64,000 nt of DNA, taken from Chloroflexota bacterium (GTDB taxonomy: Bacteria; Chloroflexota; Anaerolineae; UBA4142). The notes beneath the pieces are model-generated. The model was not told the DNA's origin. It ran no database searches and saw only the letters and a program-made list of their open reading frames with translations. The stretch covers positions 5,902 to 69,901 of the forward strand of contig JAMCQI010000054.1 of the NCBI GenBank assembly GCA_023381515.1. Direction: 5' to 3'. Position 1 is the first letter of the stretch. Each line of letters begins with the position of its first letter. The position numbers and the translations under genes were made by a program. Below, piece after piece: positions 34,563-42,514 of this stretch.

Positions 34563-35465
34563 ATGACCAACAAGCCTTCACTAAAGCATGAATTCGGTGG
34601 CGAATGGACGACCGAAAAGCTAGAGCGTGTCCGCAAGTACCTAACGGCCTACACGAGGATCTTCACATCGAATCCTAGGGCCCGGAAGCTTTATACCTGT
34701 TACGTTGACGCGTTCGCGGGCACAGGCTACAGAACTGTGCCCAAGCGAAAAGGCGCATCCACCATTCCGTTCCTTGGACCTGTCGATCCTGAAGCTCAGA
34801 ATTTCCTAAAGGGGAGCGCTCGGATTGCCCTCGAAGTCGAACCGCCCTTCAATAGGTACGTACTCATCGAGCAAGATCCAGAACGCGCTCGCGAATTGGA
34901 GACCCTGAGAGAGCAGTTCCCCACCAGAATCGATCGAATAGACATCGTTGACGAAGAAGCAAACGCGTATCTGAGGCAATGGTGCGACAGAACGGATTGG
35001 AGGCAGTGGAGGTCTGTAGTTTTCCTCGACCCCTACGGCATGCAGGTAGAGTGGCTGCTAATAGAGACCCTAGCCAAGACTCAGGCAGTCGATCTCTGGA
35101 TCCTATTTCCGCTTGGGATGGCGGTTAATCGTCTACTTACCAGGGATGAACCCCCTCCCGAGCAGTGGGCACAGGCATTGACCCGCATGTTTGGAACGGA
35201 TCAGTGGAAAGAAGCCTTTTACCCCAGACGGACTCGGCTCACGCTCTTTGGTGAAGAGGAAACCCACGCAAAAGAGGCCGATTTTGACAGAATCGGACAG
35301 TTTTTTGTTCAGCGACTTAAAACGGTCTTCACTGCAGTCGCGAAGAACCCGTTAGCTCTCCGGAACTCGAAAAACACTCCTCTCTACCTACTTTGCTTCG
35401 CTTCAGCGAATCCCAGGGGAGCCCCGACCGCGATTAAGATCGCACAAGATATTCTTCGGAGGTAG
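34563..35465 (+). CDS. tcmP: Three-Cys-motif partner protein TcmP
   Basis: 300 aa, recognised as TcmP, a family known mainly from sitting beside a three-Cys-motif protein. Visible features: GGEWTTEKLERVRKYLTAYTRIF near the N-terminus, YVDAFAGTGYRT (Rossmann-like glycine loop as in methyltransferases), RYVLIEQDPERARELETLREQFP, VVFLDPYGMQVEWLLIETLAKTQAVDLWILFPLGMAVNRLL, and the C-terminal YLLCFASANPRGAPTAIKIAQDIL. The DPYG motif and Rossmann loop hint at an AdoMet-dependent nucleic-acid methyltransferase fold (inference). Codon usage is less GC-rich than in neighbours, suggesting acquisition. The partner gene starts four bases after the stop. Confidence 0.88.
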   Translation: MTNKPSLKHEFGGEWTTEKLERVRKYLTAYTRIFTSNPRARKLYTCYVDAFAGTGYRTVPKRKGASTIPFLGPVDPEAQNFLKGSARIALEVEPPFNRYVLIEQDPERARELETLREQFPTRIDRIDIVDEEANAYLRQWCDRTDWRQWRSVVFLDPYGMQVEWLLIETLAKTQAVDLWILFPLGMAVNRLLTRDEPPPEQWAQALTRMFGTDQWKEAFYPRRTRLTLFGEEETHAKEADFDRIGQFFVQRLKTVFTAVAKNPLALRNSKNTPLYLLCFASANPRGAPTAIKIAQDILRR

Positions 35466-35468
35466 CGT

Positions 35469-36236
35469 ATGGCCACTCAAAGCAAGATCGAGTGGACGGA
35501 GATGACGTGGAACCCCATAACAGGCTGCACTAAAATAAGCCAAGGCTGCAAACATTGCTACGCCGAACTACTGGCAAAACGATTGCAGGCGATGGGAGTG
35601 CAGCGCTATAGGAATGGATTTAGAATCACCTTGCACGAGGATCTAATCGAAGCGCCGTTCAAGTGGAAGCAGCCCCGGCTGGTTTTCGTGAATTCTATGA
35701 GTGATCTGTTTCACGAGCACGTCCCCTTGGCTTTTATTCAGAGGGTTTTCGAGACTATGGTGCGCTGCCCCCAGCACACATTTCAGGTGCTAACGAAGCG
35801 GAGCGGAAGACTTCGTGAAGTGGCAGACGCCCTCCCTTGGTCACCGAATATATGGATGGGGGTGAGCGTCGAGGATTCCCGCGTGATTAATCGTATCCAC
35901 GACCTACGGCAAGTGCCTGCCTCCGTCCGGTTCCTGTCTTGTGAGCCTCTGATCGGACCCATTGACAGCCTCCCGCTGGAGGGCGTTCATTGGGTCATCG
36001 TTGGAGGTGAGTCCGGCCCGAAAGCGCGGCGAATGGAGCAAGCATGGGTGGACTCAATTCTATTGCAGTGCCAGCAGAAAGGCGTGGCATTCTTTTTCAA
36101 ACAATGGGGAGGTGTAAGAAAGGACCTCACCGGCCGCGAGTTGCATGGCAGAACGTTCGATGAGATGCCCTCCTACGTGTCAGTTGTGCCATTGGCTTCA
36201 GCGTCCCCTCGGCGTCAGACTGGGTTGAGTAGCTAG
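35469..36236 (+). CDS. Phage Gp37/Gp68-like (DUF5131) three-Cys-motif protein
   Basis: 255 aa. The N-terminal SKIEWTEMTWNPITGCTKISQGCKHCYAELLAKR carries the Cx6-7CxxC three-cysteine motif with the look of a radical-SAM-type cluster site. Then FVNSMSDLFHEHVPLAFIQRVFETM, HTFQVLTKRSGRL, PWSPNIWMGVSVED, VRFLSCEPLIGPI, WVIVGGESGPKARRME and FFKQWGG, all characteristic of the Gp37/Gp68 family found in phages and mobile islands. It forms a tight two-gene unit with tcmP. No biochemical function is established as far as I know; a DNA or RNA modification role is plausible. Confidence 0.9.
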   Translation: MATQSKIEWTEMTWNPITGCTKISQGCKHCYAELLAKRLQAMGVQRYRNGFRITLHEDLIEAPFKWKQPRLVFVNSMSDLFHEHVPLAFIQRVFETMVRCPQHTFQVLTKRSGRLREVADALPWSPNIWMGVSVEDSRVINRIHDLRQVPASVRFLSCEPLIGPIDSLPLEGVHWVIVGGESGPKARRMEQAWVDSILLQCQQKGVAFFFKQWGGVRKDLTGRELHGRTFDEMPSYVSVVPLASASPRRQTGLSS

Positions 36237-36237
36237 G

Positions 36238-36265
36238 TTGCATTAAGGAGATTTCGCGGTATAAT
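36238..36265 (+). promoter_or_regulatory. Promoter of tRNA-Pro
   Basis: TTGCAT (36238-36243), 16-bp spacer, TATAAT (36260-36265), 11 bases before the mature tRNA. Confidence 0.75.
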
Positions 36266-36276
36266 AGGGGTGCCAA

Positions 36277-36350
36277 CGGGGCGTAGCGCAGCTTGGTAGC
36301 GCGCAGCGTTCGGGACGCTGAGGTCGATGGTTCAAGTCCATTCGCCCCGA
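36277..36350 (+). tRNA. tRNA-Pro (anticodon CGG)
   Basis: Folds by eye into a full cloverleaf: acceptor CGGGGCG/CGCCCCG, D-arm GCGC-AGCTTGGTA-GCGC, anticodon stem CAGCG/CGCTG with loop TTCGGGA (anticodon CGG), T-arm with TTCAAGT loop, discriminator A. The 3' CCA is not encoded (ACAG follows). The 5' C1-G72 pair is typical for proline tRNAs. The 3' end is duplicated at 37647-37669. Confidence 0.95.
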
Positions 36351-36353
36351 CAG
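36331..36353 (+). repeat. tRNA-Pro 3' end acting as att-like direct repeat, left copy
   Basis: These 23 bases (T-loop to just past the tRNA end) recur at 37647-37669 with 22 of 23 identical, in the same orientation and 1316 bp apart. This is the arrangement left by elements that integrate into tRNA 3' ends. Confidence 0.75.
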
Positions 36354-36383
36354 GAGCACGGGAAACCGTGCCCCTTTTTTTTT
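36354..36383 (+). terminator. Terminator after tRNA-Pro
   Basis: GCACGG-GAAA-CCGTGC stem followed by CCC and nine T residues, directly after the tRNA. Confidence 0.9.
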
Positions 36384-36545
36384 ACGATGAAAAGGTGTAG
36401 AGTGGCGCCTGGCAAGTTTCCAACCATAAGCGCACGGCGGTGTTAGCCTGCTACATGCTTCCATGTCCAACTATAGTGTTTCCATCCTGCATCAGCTGAA
36501 AGCTGACCTCGACTTGATTTTACAGGCTCGGAAAGGAATAGAGCA

Positions 36546-37553
36546 ATGAATCCACCGCAAGTACCCAGTCCGCTTAGGATCTGGCAACTCGTTCTAGGAT
36601 TTACCAACACGGCCGTGCTTTATACCCTGACAAAGGCAGGAGTGATTGAGCAACTGCGTGACCATCCCAAAACTCCGACCGAACTGGCTGAAAGGTGTCA
36701 CCTGAATCCCGATGTCTTGCATCGTGCGCTGCGCTATGCCACGGTGATAGGGGTTGTGGGACATGACGACGGCCAATATGCCTTGACCGAGGTGGGAAGG
36801 TTTTTGCTCAAAGATGTGCCCGGCAGTTTATATTTGGGCATTCTGCTTTTCGGCAGCGAATCATGGCAGCGTGCCTGGCAAAATCTCGGGCATTCTCTCG
36901 CCACGGGCGATGAGGCCTTTGAACTGGCAACCGGCCTCCCCTTCTTCGAGTATCTCGACAATCAGCCTGAATTAGGAACGACTTTTGATCAATTCATGAC
37001 TGTTGCGACAACGGGGACGGCTCGCGCCATCGCCGGCGTATACGACTTTACGTCTTTCCGGAGTGTGTGCGACATTGGTGGAGGACAGGGCATTTTGCTC
37101 AAATATATTCTCATGGCCAATCCGCATCTGCGCGGCATTCTCTATGACCAAGAGTCCGTGGTCAAAGACCACGTGCTCGCAGACCTGAGCGATCGCGTAG
37201 AAATTCAAAGCGGAAATTTCTTCGACCGCGTACCGGCCGCCGATGTGCTGCTGATCAAGACCGTGCTCCACGATTGGAGCGATGAAAAATGCCAAATCAT
37301 TCTAAGTCATTGCCGACAAGCCATGCAGCCGACTTCGCGCCTGCTCGTCATCGATAGGGTCATCGCGACTCCGACTGACTTTATAGACTCTTTCTTTGAT
37401 CTCCACATGCAGGTGATGCAGGGCGGTAGGGAAAGAACGGAGAACGAATTCAGTTCGCTGTTGCAGAGCGTTGGGATGAAACTGAACAAAATCATTCCCA
37501 CGAAAGCACCCCAGAAGATCATCGAAGCGTCTTTGATCGAGGGCGCGGGCTAA
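36546..37553 (+). CDS. SAM-dependent O-methyltransferase-like protein (Methyltransf_2 type)
   Basis: 335 aa. An N-terminal winged-helix dimerisation domain (LRIWQLVLGFTNTAVLYTLTKAGVIEQL, TPTELAERCHLNPDVLHRALR) precedes a Rossmann methyltransferase core: SVCDIGGGQGILLKYIL (motif I, AdoMet loop), LYDQESVV, GNFFDRVPAADVLLIKTVLHDWSDEKCQIILSHC. The layout matches hydroxyneurosporene/acetylserotonin-type O-methyltransferases; the substrate cannot be told. It is the only gene between the two tRNA-Pro-derived direct repeats, so it is probably cargo of a former integrated element. The ATG at 36546 follows GGAATAGAGCA. Confidence 0.85.
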   Translation: MNPPQVPSPLRIWQLVLGFTNTAVLYTLTKAGVIEQLRDHPKTPTELAERCHLNPDVLHRALRYATVIGVVGHDDGQYALTEVGRFLLKDVPGSLYLGILLFGSESWQRAWQNLGHSLATGDEAFELATGLPFFEYLDNQPELGTTFDQFMTVATTGTARAIAGVYDFTSFRSVCDIGGGQGILLKYILMANPHLRGILYDQESVVKDHVLADLSDRVEIQSGNFFDRVPAADVLLIKTVLHDWSDEKCQIILSHCRQAMQPTSRLLVIDRVIATPTDFIDSFFDLHMQVMQGGRERTENEFSSLLQSVGMKLNKIIPTKAPQKIIEASLIEGAG

Positions 37554-37646
37554 CACGGGCAGAGCCCTGTTCCTCTGATTAGTAGGGGCCTTGACTCGAC
37601 ACTCGGCTAAACAAAGGACTCACGATTCTTTGCTCTGGCTGACCTC

Positions 37647-37669
37647 TTCAAGTCCATTCGCCACGACAG
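37647..37669 (+). repeat. att-like copy of the tRNA-Pro 3' end, right copy
   Basis: Matches 36331-36353 with one substitution. A strong terminator (37683-37731) follows directly, as expected for the ancestral downstream side of the tRNA gene. A shorter 13-of-14 match lies at 37972-37985. Confidence 0.75.
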
Positions 37670-37682
37670 ATATACTCGATTT

Positions 37683-37731
37683 GGGGGAAATTCGGCGAGT
37701 GAAATCTATTCGCTCTGTATTTCCCCTTTTT
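37683..37731 (+). terminator. Terminator downstream of the right att-like repeat
   Basis: GGGGAAAT (37684-37691) pairs with ATTTCCCC (37719-37726), with an inner GAGTG/CGCTC helix, then TTTTT. Likely the original tRNA-Pro terminator, displaced by the insertion. Confidence 0.8.
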
Positions 37732-37748
37732 CATAGCTGCCAGCTGGA

Positions 37749-37967
37749 GTGATACGACTGACACGTACAGACGCAACCGCCGAAGTGTTCTGGGCGGCAT
37801 TTCGCGGCTTGCCGCTCACGGAGCAGCAAGCTGTCCTGAAACGGATGCTCCAAGACTCAAATCTGCGTCAGGATTTGGTGGACCTCGCCATTATCGAAAG
37901 CGGCAGGGACGGCTCGAAAGATGATTGTTGCCATTTGGCCCCTTTCACTGGTCATAAGGCTGTCTAG
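37749..37967 (+). CDS. Small antitoxin-like protein
   Basis: 72 aa from the GTG at 37749. The core (ATAEVFWAAFRGLPLTEQQAVLKRMLQDSNLRQDLVDLAIIE) is a helical segment like that of many short prokaryotic proteins encoded next to ParE/RelE-type toxins. No toxin gene follows. The last ~20 residues (DGSKDDCCHLAPFTGHKAV) look unrelated and may arise from a truncation. A partial tRNA-Pro-derived repeat follows directly (37972-37985), consistent with insertion scars in this stretch. Confidence 0.55.
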   Translation: MIRLTRTDATAEVFWAAFRGLPLTEQQAVLKRMLQDSNLRQDLVDLAIIESGRDGSKDDCCHLAPFTGHKAV

Positions 37968-38065
37968 GTTGTCAAGTCCATCCGCTGGTGCGGACCTTGG
38001 TGTGCGTGAGTCAAAGCACTGAGCCGTCTGATCGAGGATGGCGTTCGATGAGTTAGGAGATTCGC

Positions 38066-38530
38066 ATGGCATGGAGTTCGTTCAAACGCTGGCTCTATCG
38101 GGGCGGGCGCCCCAATCTTTTTGCTCGCTTGCAGAACCGCGGCTGGGCCTGGGTGCATGCCCTGGGCGTCGCGCCGAACCTTCTCGTCACCCTGGAGGTG
38201 ACGGGGCGTCGGTCCGGGCGTACGATCTCATTCCCGCTCGCCATGGTAGTCCTAGACGGCGAGCGCTATCTCGTCTCCATGTTGGGCGCTAATGCGCAGT
38301 GGGTGAAGAACGTCCACGCCGCCGGAGGCCGTGCTCGGCTGCGCCATGGACGCACAGAACAGGTGCGCCTTGAGGAGCTGGCCGTGGAGAAACGCGCGCC
38401 CGTTTTGAAGGCATACTTGCAGCGCGCACCCGGAGCGCGGCCGCATATACCGGTCGACAAGGACGCGCCGCTGGCCGAGTTCCAGGCGGTGGCTGGAGAG
38501 TTTCCGGTTTTCCGCGTTTGTACTGACTGA
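38066..38530 (+). CDS. DUF385/deazaflavin-dependent nitroreductase-like protein
   Basis: 154 aa of the F420-dependent Ddn-like split-beta-barrel family (nitroreductase/deazaflavin). Features: WVHALGVAPNLLVTLEVTGRRSGRTISFPLAMVVLDGERYLVSMLG, then AQWVKNVHAAGGRARLRHGRTEQVRLEEL, and the C-terminal FPVFRV. The TGRRSG and NWV/QWVKN segments are the usual cofactor-proximal parts. The ATG at 38066 follows AGGAG. Whether F420 is made by this organism cannot be judged from the window. Confidence 0.85.
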   Translation: MAWSSFKRWLYRGGRPNLFARLQNRGWAWVHALGVAPNLLVTLEVTGRRSGRTISFPLAMVVLDGERYLVSMLGANAQWVKNVHAAGGRARLRHGRTEQVRLEELAVEKRAPVLKAYLQRAPGARPHIPVDKDAPLAEFQAVAGEFPVFRVCTD

Positions 38531-38580
38531 CCAATGAGATGTAGAGAACAACACAAACATCTGTGCGAGGAGCAACAGTC

Positions 38581-39435
38581 TTGAAGATCCCCAGGTACTG
38601 GGCGCAAGAATCCGGCTCGGCGCAAGACCCGCGCGGCAAGTGGTTCAAGCTGGCAATTTGGCGCTGGTCGGACGCGAGCCAAGACGATGCGGTCTTGTCC
38701 GCCCAGGCAAGAGTGAGGGAGCTCGTCGAGAGGATCAAGGCGGGGCAAACGCTCGACCGATACTCGTACGGCGAACGTCCCCTGAGAGAGGAGATTATTC
38801 AAGGGGTTTCAGGTGACTCGGGCAAGGAAGCCGGCATTCTTACACGTAACGCGTACGGTGCGACCGTTCTGAATGCGTCGAACGCCATGTTCGTCGACAT
38901 CGATTTCAAGGAACAAGGTGCGCTCAGCTCGCTGTCCGCTCAGGTGCAGAAACTGCGCGGCCAGGCCGTCCCAAGCGAAGAGGATCGCACCGTAGCCGCG
39001 ATTGAGCAGTGGGCGGCCAGGAATCCCGGCCTCGGCGTGCGGGTCTACCGGACGTTTGGCGGTCTGAGGTGCCTGATGACAAACGAGCTGTTTGATCCCA
39101 CGCAGGAGAGCTCTCTCGCCCTTCTACGCGAGCTCAAGAGCGATCCTCTGTATATCACCCTGTGCCGGGACCAAGGTTGCTTTCGGGCGCGCCTCTCGCC
39201 CAAGCCGTGGCGCTGCGGCGCGGGCAAGCCACCCTCCAAGTATCCGTGGCAAGATTTCAACGCGGAAATGCGGTTTCGAGCATGGGACGAAAAGTATAGG
39301 GCCACGTCCGCCAAATTTGCAGTCTGCCGATTGATCAAGCAGATCGGTAGCCCGGAGGTCCATCCGGATATTCAACCGATCTTGTCCACCCATGACCAGA
39401 TGTCCTGCGTGGAAAGTGACCTAACGCTGGCGTAA
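38581..39435 (+). CDS. Hypothetical protein, 284 aa
   Basis: I do not know a function. The TTG at 38581 with AGGAG eleven bases upstream is the better start (a GTG at 38563 is possible). N-terminal KIPRYWAQESGSA...KWFKLAIWRWSDAS, then central NASNAMFVDIDF and RVYRTFGGLRCLMTNELFDP. The YRTFGGLRC and FVDIDF strands are recurrent in a conserved bacterial family of unknown role and resemble primase/polymerase-like folds only loosely. It has a strong terminator right after the stop. Confidence 0.72.
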   Translation: MKIPRYWAQESGSAQDPRGKWFKLAIWRWSDASQDDAVLSAQARVRELVERIKAGQTLDRYSYGERPLREEIIQGVSGDSGKEAGILTRNAYGATVLNASNAMFVDIDFKEQGALSSLSAQVQKLRGQAVPSEEDRTVAAIEQWAARNPGLGVRVYRTFGGLRCLMTNELFDPTQESSLALLRELKSDPLYITLCRDQGCFRARLSPKPWRCGAGKPPSKYPWQDFNAEMRFRAWDEKYRATSAKFAVCRLIKQIGSPEVHPDIQPILSTHDQMSCVESDLTLA

Positions 39436-39437
39436 GC

Positions 39438-39469
39438 AGGTGCCTCCGCTGGAACGCGCGGAGGCACCT
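39438..39469 (+). terminator. Rho-independent terminator-like hairpin
   Basis: AGGTGCCTCCGC and its perfect complement (12 bp) with an 8-base loop, ending TTATCC, three bases after the stop at 39435. Confidence 0.75.
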
Positions 39470-39683
39470 TATCCTCTGATTAGCCTGCCCACCCCATTAT
39501 CCGGCGATCCGACTTGTCCGACTGCCGTGTCTATCCAGTACCCGGGGGGCATCGATTGCTCTATTGGCTCATTGGCCCATTGGGACAGGGCCTGCCCCCT
39601 TTAGACTATTGACAACGTCTCTGCACCCCCTTACACTTGGAACAGCATTGTGCCGACATCATGCCCGACGAGAGGGGACAGAG

Positions 39684-39914
39684 ATGCAAGAGTCAGACAA
39701 AAAGCGCGCCAACACTGTGCGTTTTGGACTGATGGCCATCCCGCCCGTGGCGTGGGCCATCTCGTTCTCGTACCTCTTCCTGATCGCGAATGGGTTCCGT
39801 ATGGATTGGGTGCAGGCAGCGCTCGTCCCCAGTCTCATCCAGGGAGCAGTCGTGGGTATTGTTTGTATCCTCGTCTGGCTGGCGTACGAACGCTTTATGC
39901 TTAAAGCCCACTAG
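39684..39914 (+). CDS. Small membrane protein, 76 aa
   Basis: The ATG at 39684 (AGAGGGGA upstream) is preferred to the longer open frame from 39564. Two predicted membrane helices: FGLMAIPPVAWAISFSYLFLIA and ALVPSLIQGAVVGIVCILVWLAY, with a short charged N-terminus (QESDKKRANTV) and C-terminus. No known family; its neighbours give no functional hint. Confidence 0.65.
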   Translation: MQESDKKRANTVRFGLMAIPPVAWAISFSYLFLIANGFRMDWVQAALVPSLIQGAVVGIVCILVWLAYERFMLKAH

Positions 39915-39991
39915 CCCTTCTCACCCGATGCCCCACGCTGCCCGCCCCGAGTTTACGAGTGGGTATCGGTGTGCCCAGCGGCGGGCTCCCG

Positions 39992-41317
39992 TCATTCGTC
40001 ACTGACCTCCTGATTGTGGTGATTCAGTTCCCGCGTCGCCGCAGCTCTGAGCGCGCTTTCGGCGTCGATGTGCTTGGTCGAGGCAAAAGCCGCGAGTGCA
40101 TAGAGGATTTCGCCTAGTGCCTTGTCGCGGCTGCGCGCCCGCGTGAGTTTCTCCACCCGCTCGGCGATTTCAGAGGGACTCGGCTTCACCTTCCTATGGT
40201 GGGCGATCTTTTCCGCCTGCGCCAACGCGGGCAGGCCGCGCGGTAGGCTCACCGCCACCCTTTTCTTGCCCCCCCTCTCTTTCTCTTTGATCTTGTCCCA
40301 GTTCGCGATGATCTCCTCGGTCCCGCTCACGGTGACACTTCCAAAGACGTGCGGGTGCCTCCGGATGAGCTTGGCCGCAATATCCGCGACGACATCACTC
40401 AAAGTGAACTCGCTGGCTTCCTCCGCAATCTGCGTCTGCAAGAGGACATGCAAAAGCATATCCCCCAGCTCTTCCCTCAGATGCGGCATATCCCCTTCGT
40501 CCAGCGTCTCCAGCACTTCGTACGCTTCCTCAAGAAACCCCGCGCGCAGCGATTCATGCGTCTGTTCACGATCCCACGGGCAGCCTTCGGGAGAACGGAG
40601 GTGAGCGACAATCTCGGCCAACCCGTTGAGCGAACTGATGCGCGCAAGCGGCGGGACATACAGAGTCGTCAAGAGTCCAAAGCTATCCGAGCGGTCCAGC
40701 TCTTCGAGCGGCAGCGTCGTGATTGTTTGCCCTGGCGTGCCGGCTGCGTCGACAAGCGTGACGGAGTGATCGGGCGGATACGTGACGAGCAAAGTGAGCT
40801 TGCAGTCGCTCGCGACCGCGCGACTATAGACCTGGCCGACGAGCGTGGGCTCGTCTTGATCGAGTTGGGGAAAATGGTCATAGGCGAGATCGGTTGCATC
40901 GACCACCTGCAGACCCTGGGCAAGCGGATCAAGCCCCAGCGCAACGCAAGTCGCATCCACAAAACTCAACCCGGGAATCACCCTCACCGGGATGTTCTTT
41001 GCACGCGCCTGAGCGAGGATCTTGTGCACACTGGTTTCGCCGAAAAGCGGATTGCCCGGAACCGCATAGAGGATGTCCCCCTGCTCCCCCCGTGTCGCGA
41101 CATCGCCGGCAATCGCCGTATAAATCGTGTCGAAATCCGAGTTCGCCTCGTAAAGGTAATCGTAGGTATGGATAGTCAAGTGATGCGGGAGCGCGGCAAC
41201 CGTGGGATGCTCGCGCGTTCTCAGATAAATCTCGCCGGCTTGGGCCAGTGCATCGCGCGCCTCCAGGGTGAGCGCTTGGGGGTCACCCGGCCCCAGGCCT
41301 AGAATCGTAATGCTCAT
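39992..41317 (-). CDS. mazG: YabN-like MazG nucleotide pyrophosphohydrolase with tetrapyrrole-methylase domain
   Basis: 441 aa fusion. Residues 1-230 form a tetrapyrrole (CbiF/RsmI-type) methylase domain: MSITILGLGPGDPQALTLEA, GDILYAVPGNPLFGE and IPGLSFVDATCVALGLDP. Residues 240-430 are the MazG domain that hydrolyses NTPs: LRSPEGCPWDREQTHESLRAGFLEEAYEVLETLDEGD with EExxE/ELGDMLLHV metal ligands, then a second helical repeat (HPHVFGSVTVSGTEEIIANWDKIKEKER). The same fusion is known from YabN of Bacillus. The ATG at 41317 follows GAGAG. It probably cleans aberrant nucleotides from the pool. Confidence 0.92.
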   Translation of the reverse strand: MSITILGLGPGDPQALTLEARDALAQAGEIYLRTREHPTVAALPHHLTIHTYDYLYEANSDFDTIYTAIAGDVATRGEQGDILYAVPGNPLFGETSVHKILAQARAKNIPVRVIPGLSFVDATCVALGLDPLAQGLQVVDATDLAYDHFPQLDQDEPTLVGQVYSRAVASDCKLTLLVTYPPDHSVTLVDAAGTPGQTITTLPLEELDRSDSFGLLTTLYVPPLARISSLNGLAEIVAHLRSPEGCPWDREQTHESLRAGFLEEAYEVLETLDEGDMPHLREELGDMLLHVLLQTQIAEEASEFTLSDVVADIAAKLIRRHPHVFGSVTVSGTEEIIANWDKIKEKERGGKKRVAVSLPRGLPALAQAEKIAHHRKVKPSPSEIAERVEKLTRARSRDKALGEILYALAAFASTKHIDAESALRAAATRELNHHNQEVSDE

Positions 41318-41384
41318 GCTTCTCTCCAGTATGAATATGCAGCACAATGAAGGTGCGACGCATCCCTTGTGCGTCGCACCCGAT

Positions 41385-42266
41385 TCAACGCCGCCAGACA
41401 AACAGGACGGCCACGATGAGAATACCGATCCCGATGATGGCCGCCGCTCCAACGCCGAGCCAGAGGCCGCTGGATTCCGGCGCCGGAGCGGGGGGAATCG
41501 GCGTCGGCGTCGGTTGGCGGACCACAAGTGTCGGCGTCTCACTCGGCGTTTGCAGATCAACCGTCAGGGTCTGCTGCGGGTCAGAGGCCCGCAGCCGGGG
41601 GTCGCCCAGCCCTACCTTGATGGACCCAGACCCGTACGGATTTACTGCTTGAATGGTAAGGAGGTCGCCCGCGGGCGAATATTCAAAAAAGCGAGAAGGG
41701 TCCGCCTGTTCCCGCAAATCGGCCAGGTTGACGTGAAAGAAACCCTTGTCGCTTGCCGTAACCAGCATCGAGAGCGGCGCTGAAATTTGCCGCTGCTGCT
41801 CGACCGTAAACACGACGATCGCATCGGCGGCGTTGGAACCGTCCGGATTCCTGACTCGTCCGAGAATCAAATCTGGCATGGGCGGTGTTAGCGTCTTGCC
41901 GGTCGTCACCGCCCAATGGGCTCCGCCGCCCTCGTATCTGGTCCCGCCGCTCAAGAGATCAAATGAATAGTTTGTGTTCGGCGTTAGCCCCTTCACCGTG
42001 ACATAATGGGTGATTCCATGGTAATCAGCGCCGCGCACATCATCGTACACGCCTCCCCCGACAACTTGGACCTGGCCCACCTCTTCCGCGCCGGTTAACC
42101 AGGAAACTGTAAAGGAGGTATCGCGTACGTTGCTAATAATGAGGCTGGATGGAGTACTGGCGACGGCTGGCTGAACAGAATGCAGTGTGAATAGGACGAC
42201 AAGAAGACCGGCCATCAAGAGACGCAGGCCAAATCCGTGCGAACCGATCATCATTTCTTTCATCAT
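41385..42266 (-). CDS. Exported fibronectin type III protein with C-terminal membrane anchor
   Basis: 293 aa. Signal peptide (GLRLLMAGLLVVLFTLHSVQPAVAS), then a fibronectin-III domain: SSLIISNVRDTSFTVSWLTGAEEVGQVQVV...HYVTVKGLTPNTNYSFDLLSGG. A carboxypeptidase-regulatory-like second domain follows (LILGRVRNPDGSNAADAIVVFTV...GFFHVNLADLRE), then a Pro/Thr linker (PTPTPIPPAPAPE) and a C-terminal transmembrane helix (GVGAAAIIGIGILIVAVLFVWRR). It is probably displayed on the outer face of the cell. It starts 68 bases upstream of mazG on the same strand. Confidence 0.82.
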   Translation of the reverse strand: MMKEMMIGSHGFGLRLLMAGLLVVLFTLHSVQPAVASTPSSLIISNVRDTSFTVSWLTGAEEVGQVQVVGGGVYDDVRGADYHGITHYVTVKGLTPNTNYSFDLLSGGTRYEGGGAHWAVTTGKTLTPPMPDLILGRVRNPDGSNAADAIVVFTVEQQRQISAPLSMLVTASDKGFFHVNLADLREQADPSRFFEYSPAGDLLTIQAVNPYGSGSIKVGLGDPRLRASDPQQTLTVDLQTPSETPTLVVRQPTPTPIPPAPAPESSGLWLGVGAAAIIGIGILIVAVLFVWRR

Positions 42267-42514
42267 TCTTCAACAGCCGCGGCCCGTACCAGTCCTCCAA
42301 TTCCCGCTCAAGGCGTTGGCCCGGGCGCACCTCGTGAGGATATCACCGATTGCGCGGGCTGTCAACGACAATTCCGGGGTGGACCACGGCCGGTGCAAGG
42401 TCCCCTCAGGGGCATTCCGTCGCTGCGAGGAGGTCGCAGACACCGCGGGTCCCTAGATTCCGCGACCCTGGCGGGGTGTCAGCGGTGCAGGCATTGCCGA
42501 CGTCCCATAGACTC

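Noticed and set aside
36243..36470. 75-aa minus-strand ORF containing GRMDLNHRPQRPERCALPSCATP
   Set aside because: It is the antisense of tRNA-Pro, a well-known source of spurious gene calls.
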